A DNA stretch of 64,000 bases, taken from positions 585,045 through 649,044 of the forward strand of contig JAFCMP010000539.1 in the NCBI GenBank assembly GCA_017506865.1, read 5' to 3'. Positions within the stretch are counted from its first letter, which is position 1. Every line of letters starts with the position of its first letter. This stretch comes from Tribonema minus (taxonomy: Eukaryota > Sar > Xanthophyceae > Tribonematales > Tribonemataceae). Shown here piece by piece: positions 41,733 to 51,473 of this stretch. Position numbers and translations under genes: made by a program. The notes beneath the pieces were generated by a model that was not told the DNA's origin, did not search any database, and saw only the letters and a list, made by a program, of their open reading frames with translations.

Positions 41733-44700
41733 TTACTTCTTGCGGGCCACAAAGAAGTACGACGGCGTGAAGATCTGCCGCCTGCCGCCGTCCACGAGGT
41801 CGATGGCGGTCGCGTTGAGCAGCGCTGACACCTGCAATGTGACATGACACATCGCCAAATAATAGTGTAGTGGTGAGTCGAGAGAGGTGAGCTATGCAAT
41901 GTGCCCAAGTGAGCTGATGAGGAGACAGTGGAGCTCTTTGCTGTGCCCATTGAGCAACATCGTCAGGGGTCTAGTTGAGCAGCGCAGACACCTGCAGTGT
42001 GACACAAGGCATCGGCAAATAGTGTAGTGATGAGTGCAGACACTTCACTATTTGCCGTGCCACTTGAGCTATAGGGCGAGCGCACTGGTGCCATGTGGCA
42101 TCCCCGATTGAGCTTTGAATCATGCCAGAGTGTGGCGTGAGACCCTGAGCCTGGTAGCACGTCAACATTCACGCAGCAGCTGATGCTGGTCGTTCCCAAA
42201 AGCTCTGCTGCCGGCCAACCTTGCGTGCCACACACCAATGGTAAGAGTATGTGTGCGTACAGTGCAGGCCCCACACCATGCCAATAATCGGTACTGCTGC
42301 AGTCAAATGGAACTGGTGCGTCGCTGAGGCCAGCTCCCGCACGGCGTCGTGCTAGGCCCACATGGTACCCTCAGGCGGAGGGGTCACCACGCATCTTCGC
42401 AGCCAGCAAAGCAATGATAGTTCATTTGTCAAGTTGAAGAGGAGCGTCACCTGCGTGGAGCCGCGCGGCGCGACGCGCGGCACCTCCAGCGTGAACACGA
42501 AAGTAATCAACTACATACATACAGTACATTTTATTCATAAGAGTATGTAGTCTAGTGCTCGATATCCATACAGTGAGTAGGTTATGTGACACCGGAGAAA
42601 AGGAGTGTCACCTGCGTGGAGCCGTGTGGCGCGACGCGCAGCGTCTCCAGCGTGAAGACGAGCGCATGCGTGCACATACAGTATATAGTACTCCCATTAG
42701 ACTTGATACTTTTTTACAGCGCATAGTAAGATTTATGGCCCTCCGGGTTCATCTGTCACGTTGCAGCGGAGAGTCACCTGCGTGGAGCCGCACGGCGCGA
42801 CGCGAAGCGACTCCAGCGTGAAGACGCAGTACGTGAATACATCCGTTTTCATTCATACAGTATGTAGTACTCCCACTGGACGTGATACTTCTACAAAGTT
42901 ATAGAAATTATAGCCCTCCAGGTTCGAGTTGGAGAGGAGCGTCACCTGCGTGGAGCCGCGCGGCGCGACGCACAGCGTCTCCAGCGTGAAGATGCAGTAC
43001 ATAGGTGAATACATACAGTATACAGTCCTCCCATTGGACTTGATACTTCTACAGCACATAGCAAGTTTTATAACCCTCGAGGTTCATCTGTCAAGTTGAA
43101 GAGGAGAGTCACCTGCGTGGAGCCGCGCGGCGCGACGCGCAGTGTCTCCAGCGTGAAGACGAGCGCGTGCGTGCACGCGCGGCCGAAGCGCGTCATGCGG
43201 AAACCGCTGAGCGTCATCGAACCCCCCAGCGTTGCGTACCACGGGACCTGGTGGGGCGAGTGCACCTCGCGGTTGGCGTCGTAGTGGTCCAGAACTTCAA
43301 ATCCTGCGGCCTGCACATGCGTTGAGAAGGAATGAGTTGAAGAAGGGACTCAGTTCATGATGTTTCGATTTAGAGGCGATCAAGAAGGGTTTGGGTATTG
43401 GAAGTTTTTTTAGTGCAGTGGTCGTCATTTTGTGCTGCAAACGGCCTTGAGGTCTGGTCGCTGACCTCAGCCCTAGCTTTGTCGCAGTACTGCAAGAAGC
43501 GGCCTACACAGGAGCTTCATGCATGTAACTTCAACTCTGGTACAAGAAACAAGGTATGCTGTTGAGCATGGCGAAAGTTTCAAAAACTTCAACTTCCGCA
43601 CCGCACATCAACAGCTCCCCAACTCAGCAAAGAGTCGCACAATATCCTCAACCAGTGATATGTACTTGCACAACGTGTGTTATGATTGCAAAGCAGCGGT
43701 TCACAAGCATACAGTACCTGAAAGTGTTGGCAACACTCGCCCCAATAGCAGCAGCCTATATCCTTTGTGTGTACGGTCACAGGCACACAAACGCACTCCC
43801 ACAACCTGCCCCTAAAAAGGCACAACACCGTCCGTGATGTATGCATTCATGTTGCCGCAACCCAAACCCTGACCCTAAGCACTCAAAGCAAAGCGCCTTG
43901 AGAGCAGCGACCACATCCGTGGCGTGTACACTCAACAAAGCGCACTTTTGAAAAGATGCCCACAAACTTCACCTCATCTACGACAACCTGAAATCCGCGA
44001 GGTGTACACTCATACACCCTAACTCTAACCCTAACTTTGTTCCTAATTCCAACCCTACAGTACTTCTAGCACTCGATTCTAACCCCAATCCTATTTTCAA
44101 GCCCTAGAAATGCTCACCTCAAGAGCAGCGACCACATCCTCAGGGTACACGAGCGTGGGCAGCCCGTTGCCGACCTCAATGCCCTCCTTAATGCGCACGT
44201 GGTCCTTGTCCTCGGGGTCAAACTTGCCGGGCAGCACCACCCACTCGTACCCCGCAAAGCAGCAGCCAGGCTTCAGTACGCGCGCCACTTCGCTGAAGCA
44301 CTGGACCTGAGCGTTGATGCAGGAGTGTGTGGCAGTGCTCAGCAATGGGTATGTATGAATGTGATGAGACGGCACGAGCGCCACTTCGCTGAAGCACTGG
44401 ACGTGATAAGTGTTGTCGCAGAGTGCGTGGCATTGTTCAGCGCGGGCACTGCATGCAATGACACACGCAAGTTGTGCTATTGAACCGCTGTCGAATGTCG
44501 TCAAAACTACACGCTGGCTTCAACCGTGTTGGGTCGTGTGCATATCCATTAAATGGCACAAACCAGGTGTTCTATCTGATATCATTCAATCCAAAGCCGC
44601 AACAGAGTACGCCCACCCTGCTTCAGCATCTATGCAACATTGCCACAGCACCAGACCTTAGTAATGTGGATAAAACGGCACGGACAAAACGAAGACCGCC

Positions 44701-47700
44701 ACTGCTGCGCGGAGGTTGTTCTTTGGTAATGCCTCTGAGCTGCGTTTGAATGCAGCATGTGGCAGTTGCGTGCTCATTGCCGCGTTGCAGGCTTGACAGT
44801 TCCGGCAGTTGCACTTGCCGGCAGAGAGACTGCAATGCATTCACTTTGGACTTGACGCAGCAGAGTGCCAACGCTGCAAGCATTTTGGAAGTAGATACCA
44901 AGTCGCAGAGTGAGGTTGCGCTCCACGCATTCAGGACCATGGTCAGGGTTTGTTAACCCCAACCCAAACCTTAATCATGGGGTTAGATTGCGTCACACAT
45001 TCAGGAGTATGAATGGGGTTTGCCAACGCCAACTCAAAGCTTTACCATAGGGTTACTCTAAACCCCCTCATCCTGACACTAGATTGTCGCTGTCGCTCAC
45101 ACACACCATGCATCCAGTTTTGGCTCTTGCTGCATCAGTGGCCGGTTTGGGAGCTGCAACATGACTTTTAGAGCCAAGGCTTCAAGAGTATTGCTTCCCA
45201 GAAAGCCATGAATAAGAGCCATTGTGCAGCTGCCGCATACCACTGCAAACAGCGCAAAAGCAATCTCAGCCATTATCCTCTAGTATATGCCGCCTGACAT
45301 ACAACAGATCGTGTACTGGCAAGTGACTTTTACTGACCTTGTCTGGGCTATGGCAGGTTGCCTCAATCGCATATGCAGCATCAAGGGTGGCATCCTCAAC
45401 ATTGCGAACTTCACACGGACACACCCAAACTGTCGCCCCCCATACATATTCTGCCTGACAACTAGTCAGTGACAAGCTATGTCGCACAACGATGCACTGA
45501 AAAGTGACTTCCACTGACCTTGTCTGGGCTATGGCAGGTCGCCTCAATCGCGTACGCAGCGTTATTCAGCTGACACAGATCACTGCAACCCGTGATCTAC
45601 GTATATGCCGCCTGACAAACAACAGATCAAGTACAGAGAGGTGACTTTTACTCACCTTGTCTGGGCTATGGCAGGTTGCCTCAATTGCGTACGCAGCGTC
45701 AAAGGTGGCATCCTCGAAGGGCTGCTTTTGGAAGTCCCCCTGTATGAGCTTACACAAGTCCGCCAGCCCCTTCCTCTCATTGTACTTGTTGCCAACGTTG
45801 ACCTGCAAGCAAAGGTCCAGGGCAAGAAAGTCAGTGATCAACTGTCGCAGCTGCGTTCTCTGCTTGTAACAGCCAGATGTTGGCTTCATGCAATTGTATT
45901 CTTGCACTAGTGAGGCCATGGGTGGGTTCTTGTGCTACAGCTTGCGAATTCAGACAAGTACACCTGTGTGTAAGGGCTCCAGATAAGCAGGCACGTAGGT
46001 ACCACTTGACTCACGCTCGACTACCGCTGGTGACCGCGACATGAAGAACAGGATGTTTCAGGGCGCAAATAGACATGTTTAAGTCCCTAAACCTAACCCT
46101 AGCCATATGAAGCACACCTGCTCTTGGCGTGTTTTGCGCCTTCGTGTATCGTACCTTGAGTGTATGATATCACCAAGCAACTACATGATGTAAGAACTTC
46201 ATTTCATCTGCAAGATATTCGTGATATACTGCTGCAGCACCACCGTCACACCTCACATCAAATCCAAGCACACAACAGCTCAACACGTATCGCAAAGGAT
46301 GTGTGCTTCGTAGAAAACATAACATGCATGACGAGGTTCATATAGACGCTTCCGTCCTACTGCAGGGGTGGTGGCAGTTGCAGTTGCAGTAGAATTTATC
46401 ACACATCAATTATATCAGCAGGGGGATTTCAGGTACTCTTTTCAGTCAAGCACAACACACTGCAGCCATTAATATGCGGAGGCTGCTTGGGAAGAAATCA
46501 GGTTCAAATGCGCACAGCGTCAGTGTTGTCATGTCAACATTCAAAAAATAGTGAGCACTTGCAGCTGAATTGGTGCAATGTTGTCACTGATTCAAAATTG
46601 TGAGCACTTGCACCTGGTTCAGTGCAACACTGCGTCTGTGTAACATCTTCAAACTGCCCTTGTCAGAGGCATGAGTCATTTGTGTTCTATCTGAAAATTG
46701 CAGTTTGTGGTTTGGTTGCGCTGCTCGAGTGTTGCTGCGACACAGCTCTGCGCAGTCGCATAACGCATTATCAAAGATAATGCGGCGACCGCGGCTATTG
46801 GTGGAAGGCAATCAATTTGACGGCCAACTACACCCTGTCACCTAGAGCTCTACCAACTTTTGATTCGTTTCCATAATGCCATCACAGCAGATTCCAGTTG
46901 TACTACGCCCAGTACAAAGTGATTGCAGAGCCTGTGCTAGCCAGTGTGGCAGGGGCGTCAGCGTCAAACTTCAAAATATTTCAAACTTCAACTATGTCAA
47001 AACTTCAAGATTTCATACCTAGGCGGCAGTTGGTGTTTAATCAAATAATGTGAACTGGAGATGTACGCGTTAGGGCTCCAAAGCTGCACCCCGTGCCCGC
47101 ACTGTAATTCCTGGCATTCTGTATTTGTTGCGCACTGTGAAACTTGCACATACCTGGCATCTCTACAAGTACTTCGTACCGTTGTAATGAACTGTCCATG
47201 CATGTGCCGCTGAATTGGCACCACAATGCATGCGCCATTGATGCGACACCCAAGGCAATAGTGCCTCTTTCAGAACACACCTAGTGCTGTGGTTCAGCAG
47301 CAAACCACAAGAAGACATAAAAGTCTCACTGAAGCATGTTAGCAACTTTATTGGACTTGATGCCTTTGAGGTTGGTGGTGTGCATTCAACACAAACCTCA
47401 AAGATGTTTTGTCCATTACACATATGCAAAGTTGTTGGTTTTCACTACGTACATGCATTTCCTGGACAACAGTTGAGCCATTGAGAAACGCACGCCCTGC
47501 AGCACATGATCCCCAACGTCCTCCTGTAATGTTTGATAGTGATCCCATCGATGTGCGCGCCGCTGATCAGGCACAAGTGCCGCATGCGCCCCCCCACCCC
47601 GCACCCGACGTCCAGCACGCGCATCCCCGCAATACCTTGCTATACATACCCCATGAATGATCATACTTATCATACTTCATGCAGTTTCGCACCTGGTACT

Positions 47701-49566
47701 GGTTGATAGTAATCCCGTCAATGCTTGCGCCGCTGAACTGGCACATGTGCCGCATCGGTCCCCCCACCCCGCACCCCACATCCAGCACACGCATCCCCGG
47801 CTTCATCCCCAGGCGCGAGCACAGGTGGTACTCCGCGCGCTTAATGCTCTCCATGAAGCCCTCGCCCACAACGCGCGGCGCAAAGTGGAAGCTCGGCCCC
47901 CACCCCCACTCGTAGAAGTCCGTCACGAGGTTGTAGAACGAGTTGATCATCTTCTGGTACTCGCTCTGGCGCTTGGCAATGGACTCCTCTGTGGTGATGG
48001 CGCCCGTGGCCTTGCGCGCGCCCGCGAAGAGGCCCTCGTAGCCGTCGATGCAGTCCTTGACCTCGTCGCGCTGGAGCACGGAGTCCGAGTTGCTGAGCAT
48101 CGACAGGGACCCCTGGATCGTGTCGTTGAAGTCGTTGGAGTCGCGCGCCATTTGCTGCAAGAACGGTATTTAATTTCGCGAAAACAACGCAGGACTGACA
48201 ACTTTAGAGCGTGAAATGGTGGTGCAAGGTCTGCTGGCATGCTGTTGTGATGCAGTCCTTGACTTTGTCGCGTGCGAGAACTAAGTCCGAGTTGCTGAGC
48301 GTCGAGAGCGAGCCCTGGATAGTGTCGTTGAAGTCGTTGGAGTCGCGCGCCACCTGCTGCGGATGCGGTTTTTGAAATACAAAGCGGGACTGACAGACTT
48401 CAGAGGGAGCGTTGGTGTTGGTACGAGAGCTCCTCACAAATACAGTTAGTTGACCTCAACGCACACAAGGACCGAAATCAGGTTGCTGCACGTTGACACC
48501 GAAGACCTGGAATGAACAGGTCAAGTGTTTGACAACATGTGCCATTTTGCTGTGCGCATGGCACCTGGTGGAGAATGCAATGGTGCAGCCATGTTGGAAG
48601 CCATTCTCTAAGTAAGGTGGGCATCACCACTGCAATGGCATCCAAGGTGTCACCAAGAGGCAAGTAGGTACCAGTGTGTGGCACACTACGTTTCAATTGA
48701 TTCTTGACACTTGTTACAATATAGAATAAGCACAGGGCAGCGGCAGCATCGACGTGCACGCCTGGCCAGTTTGTTCTTTGTTCTGACTGAAACACTGGTG
48801 TTACCCTTGCTGGACTGTGCTCAAAATGTGCAGCATTGCACAGCTTGCACGCGTGCCATGCCTCCAATTGCGGCTATCAGCGCACTACAAGTTGTCGCCC
48901 TCCATGTGCCTTTTGCGCCCTGACGGCACAAGTCATTCGCGCTGCTGTACACCATAATGGGCAGCTTGGAACCTTTTCTTTTGTTAAACCCCCTTGAGTT
49001 CAAAAGGGCTTTTAAAAAATGGACGGAGCATGATATTGCAGCTGCACTGTGAATCAGACTCAGCGCACAGCATACACTGATGTACGGTTTGGTGCATCGA
49101 AATGGGCCAACGGTGGCGGTGAACCGAATAGCGGAGTTTAACGTTGGCGATTATGTGGCTGTCAGAAATCAGTGTGAGTGATGGCTAGGAGTATCAGAAC
49201 GGGCACAGCACAGCACGCGCGCCAGGGCGCCAGACTAATATCAGCAGCCACGGCGCAGACCGAGATCTTCGTGCTCGAAAATTGGGCCGGTGGCTCTGTA
49301 AGTTCCTCGACCATCAAGTGCACAGGCTGACGATAGCGGCCGTCAACAATACGGCCCTGCACTGACGAGTGTCACATATTTTGAGAGCTGCACGCACATG
49401 ATGGGCCAGCAAGTGGACTTACGATCTTTTTCGCCCGTCGCATCTTGAGCACAACTGCGAAAGTCACAACGGCAGCTGCAGCGAGTGAAGACTCCACTGG
49501 CCGCTTTGATACCTCCGCCGACACCCTATCCAGCGCCCTCTCCAGCCTCTCATTGCGTAGCGCCAT
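41733..49566 (-). CDS. Sterol C24-methyltransferase (SMT/ERG6 type)
   Basis: Transfers a methyl group from SAM to C24 of the sterol side chain; a membrane-associated ER enzyme that sets the 24-alkyl sterols of algae and plants. Six minus-strand exons: 49423-49566, 47693-48154, 45656-45802, 44118-44306, 43113-43310 and 41733-41831, all phase 0, 412 residues. Residues 27-41 are one hydrophobic anchor. Then come the SMT block YNLVTDFYEWGWGPSFHFAP, the SAM motif LDVGCGVGGP (172-181), YAIEATCHSPDK, RVLKPGCCFAGYEWVV, IEVGNGLP and AGFEVLD, with a late YFFVARKK. The pieces match the family without gaps. Start MALRNERLER was preferred over a Met 11 codons upstream. Five introns total far more than the coding length, and almost every junction is flanked by copies of the exon edge. 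Whether it makes 24-methyl or 24-ethyl sterols cannot be told. Identity firm. Confidence 0.95.
41810..42035 (-). repeat. Two copies of the 5' edge of sterol methyltransferase exon 6
   Basis: The acceptor and first codons (GACACCTGCA-TGTGACA on the plus strand) at 41812-41875 recur at about 41970-42033, including the intron-side words CAAATA and TAGTGTAGT-GTGAG. The period is about 158 bases. Confidence 0.85.
42421..43165 (-). repeat. Five copies of the 3' edge of sterol methyltransferase exon 5, each with an intact donor
   Basis: The exon end coding LETLRVAPRGSTQ and its donor (CAG|GTGAC) is real at 43091-43165. It recurs at about 42921-42996, 42765-42827, 42600-42672 and 42421-42500, spaced about 160-170 bases. 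All five keep the CAG|GTGAC donor, and about 50 bases of coding sequence are well preserved. Repeated intron words (CATACAGTATGTAGT, CTTGATACTTCTACA) lie between them. Confidence 0.95.
43316..44117 (-). other. Intron 4 of the sterol methyltransferase with telomere-like words
   Basis: Between exons 5 and 4 no exon copies are seen. At 44016-44060 there are CCCTAACTCTAACCCTAACT-type words, and at 43857-43880 CCCAAACCCTGACCCTAA, resembling degenerate telomeric repeats. Confidence 0.55.
44280..44415 (-). repeat. Two copies of the 5' edge of sterol methyltransferase exon 4
   Basis: GCGCCACTTCGCTGAAGCAC, with the acceptor side following, occurs at 44281-44309 (real) and again at about 44378-44403 in the intron. 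The copy retains VQCFSEVA-like coding sense but its acceptor is altered. Confidence 0.8.
44416..45300 (-). other. Intron 3 of the sterol methyltransferase, inner part
   Basis: No exon copies in this inner portion. Two short blocks about 70 bases apart (44945-44985 and 45014-45057) share the plan GGGTTTG-AACCCCAACCCAAA and AGGGTTA-like words, again resembling decayed telomeric sequence. Confidence 0.5.
45310..45720 (-). repeat. Three copies of the 3' edge of sterol methyltransferase exon 3
   Basis: The exon end coding AYAIEATCHSPDK and its donor (real at 45640-45720) recurs at about 45495-45562 and 45315-45400, about 160-180 bases apart. The intron copies read GTCAGT where the real donor is GTGAGT. 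The intronic flank (GTGCACTG- and ACAACAGATC words) is repeated too. Confidence 0.9.
45803..47537 (-). other. Intron 2 of the sterol methyltransferase, inner part
   Basis: Low-GC intron DNA without domains on either strand. Contains a CCTAAACCTAACCCTAGCC telomere-like stretch at 46086-46104 and a direct repeat with TGTGAGCACTTGCA words at about 46550-46615. Confidence 0.5.
47538..47800 (-). repeat. Two copies of the 3' edge of sterol methyltransferase exon 2
   Basis: The coding stretch RVLDVGCGVGGPMRHMCQF to ITINQYQ plus donor (real at 47693-47800) is repeated at about 47538-47640, about 157 bases away, with roughly one change in ten. The copy still contains the SAM-binding motif. Confidence 0.9.
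48050..48365 (-). repeat. Two copies of the 5' edge of sterol methyltransferase exon 2
   Basis: The exon start coding ARDSNDFNDTIQGSLSMLSN and its acceptor (real at 48054-48157) recurs at about 48252-48360, about 200 bases into intron 1. The copy reads ARDSNDFNDTIQGSLSTLSN and keeps a usable-looking CAG. Confidence 0.9.
48366..49422 (-). other. Intron 1 of the sterol methyltransferase, remainder
   Basis: No gene or exon-like sequence seen apart from the edge copy noted separately. Confidence 0.5.
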
Positions 49567-50457
49567 GCTGCAGCCGTCCTGCGCAGCAGTAGACAGCACC
49601 AGGGGAGGCAGCGCGAATAATTCAGATCTGATGACTCCATTCGTTGAAAGAAACCCGGGCCGGCGTCTGACTAGTGCATGCAGCAGATGATGGTGACTCC
49701 TCAGACACTCACCGTCTCACCTAGCCGCTGGAATCTGCTGTCGTGAGTGCTAGCCTTTTTTCTTCTTCGGCGCCGCCGATGATCGATCATCGGCCGATGA
49801 CGCTCGCCGGTGATCTGAGGGTCCTCCGAGTTAAGGTAGGTATTTTCTAGCCCGGGCCTCCCCTACATACCCTCCCACGGGGGGAAGAGAAGGGGGGCCA
49901 AGTGGCTAGGAGAGACTGTATATGAACAACGTATTTGTGTACGTACATGCTGTCATGTGCCACCATAGATTGTTGTGTCAAATGTTTGCAACGAGCGTTT
50001 CCGCTCCGCAGTCTCTGCTTGGGGTAGGATGGTACACAGTATGCCCCTTATTTACGACTGGACGCCTGTCTATTGATACGGCTTGGGGGTGTATTCAGAC
50101 AGTTACAGGCAGTTACACCTCACAGGTTGGCACAGGTCTCAGTAGACCTGTGTAGTCGGTGTAGACCTTGACATGTGATTGAGAGCTGGCCTGACCTTAG
50201 TTGAAGGCAGGTGCAACTAGTTGGGTCACATGCCAAAGGGCACATCAAAGTAGTATGCACAGCATCAGAACCTCCCCTGCAAGCAGCAAGCCCGAACCTT
50301 GCTGTGCCAGCCGTCGTCCAGCCCCAAGCCTTCCGTCTCTCAGCAACAGAATAAAATATCCGGTAAGCGCATCGCGTTTCCTTTCGCATAACATTTCATT
50401 TGAGTTCTCTGAAGCGTGTCTACTTGTTTTGCTCTTCCAGCTTGCTTGTTTGCATTC

Positions 50458-50658
50458 ATGACAGCATCACAAGGTAAGCCGCTTCAATTTGGCACCCGAA
50501 GACAGTCCTTACCTCGTGCTAACCCCGCCCGCAAGGGCAGCAGCGTGGTGATCGCTGTCCAATGTATCACTGCTCGAATCGTGTCAAAGCCTTTCGAGGA
50601 CCCAGATTACGTAAAGCAATACGTAAAGAACAGCCGTGGGAAGCGAGTTAAACGTTAA
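50458..50658 (+). CDS. Small basic protein frame with transit-peptide-like start (tentative)
   Basis: A 66-residue frame, MTASQGKPLQF to NSRGKRVKR, with an Arg/Ser-rich first half resembling an organelle presequence and a basic end. It lies among splice-like signals: a donor-like GTAAGC at 50363, an acceptor-like TTGCTCTTCCAG ending at 50440 and a donor-like GTAAGC at 50474. It may therefore be part of a spliced transcript, or the leader of the neighbouring element, rather than a simple gene. I recognise no family. Confidence 0.25.
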   Translation: MTASQGKPLQFGTRRQSLPRANPARKGSSVVIAVQCITARIVSKPFEDPDYVKQYVKNSRGKRVKR

Positions 50659-50692
50659 TCACGCTAGGTTCCTGCACTAGAATGCTTATGAC

Positions 50693-50734
50693 GGGGCGGC
50701 GTAGTGGTGCACCGCTACGTCGTGACCCGCCCCC
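50693..50734. other. GC-rich hairpin
   Basis: A near-perfect 20-base palindrome (50700-50719, centre GTGCAC) is enclosed by GGGGCGG and CCGCCCC arms. It follows the small frame ending at 50658. Possible roles are transcript end processing or an element-internal structure. Confidence 0.6.
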
Positions 50735-51473
50735 TTGATGTCAACGACGCAGTGCGTGCTGCACGGGTCTGAGCAGCAATGAACATGCAACTTCATTTAG
50801 CTGGCCTTATTCTGCGGCTCATCTGTGGTTGATGAACGTGGTCACGTGGACCCATATCGGACATCGAGGGTAGACCCGTGCGGTAGCGCGCTGTGTACAC
50901 CAGCTTGCGCGCCGTACACTATCACGTCACGAACGCACCAGAGTCTCCCGGGAGAACGCGCGGAGATCCTTTAGGGGGGACACGTGATAGCTTGTGTATC
51001 AGAAGTCACAGAAACGGTAGTGACTTGTCATAGACAGTGTTAAGTGGTTGCACTCGAGAAGTCTCGAGAATAAGCGCACAAAGGGGCATGCGCTGCCACT
51101 TTTCTGGCTGTAACGGTTGCCTATGACTAGAATAAAAACCCTACCGCATGCTCTTCCTTAGTAATTTGCTCTAAAGCTGATATGACTAGCTTTTTGCAAA
51201 GAAGGGGGAGAGGAGTCTAGCTTAAGAGCAAAGCGATGCAATTTTGCTTCATGATTGTACGGCCGCAATTGTGTTGCAGAATTGACAACGCGGTCGATCT
51301 GTACAACTGCTATGTCAAACTGGCTGGCTTGCAGTTCAGAGTGCCCTAGTAGCATCAGACCTCGTGCAGAGGCGTGCGGGGCATAGACGGCTCGTGCGCT
51401 GACAATTTAAAATCATGGTTTTGTCGTCGCACTCAGCTTCATGCGCGTGAATCGTGTGCAGGATACACCATAA

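Larger units (their letters stand above)
49567..51473. other. Flank between the sterol methyltransferase and the retroelement-like block; may contain its 5' repeat
   Basis: Includes the sterol methyltransferase promoter on the left. A perfect 18-base palindrome lies at 49776-49793 and a hairpin-forming stretch at 50693-50734. A TATA-like GTATATGAA is at about 49918 and AATAAAAACC at about 51131. A long terminal repeat could lie here, but its partner would be outside the window, so I cannot delimit one. Confidence 0.4.

Noticed and set aside
41575-41847. A 90-residue plus-strand frame
   Set aside because: Antisense to the last sterol methyltransferase exon, whose minus-strand reading matches the family C-terminus.
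42421-43165. Regularly spaced copies that could look like a CRISPR array
   Set aside because: Units contain coding sequence of the adjacent exon, spacing is about 165 bases, and the context is eukaryotic.
50990-51012. GTATCAGA word reminiscent of a retroelement primer-binding site
   Set aside because: The match to the initiator tRNA 3' end is too short, and no terminal repeat border can be seen next to it.
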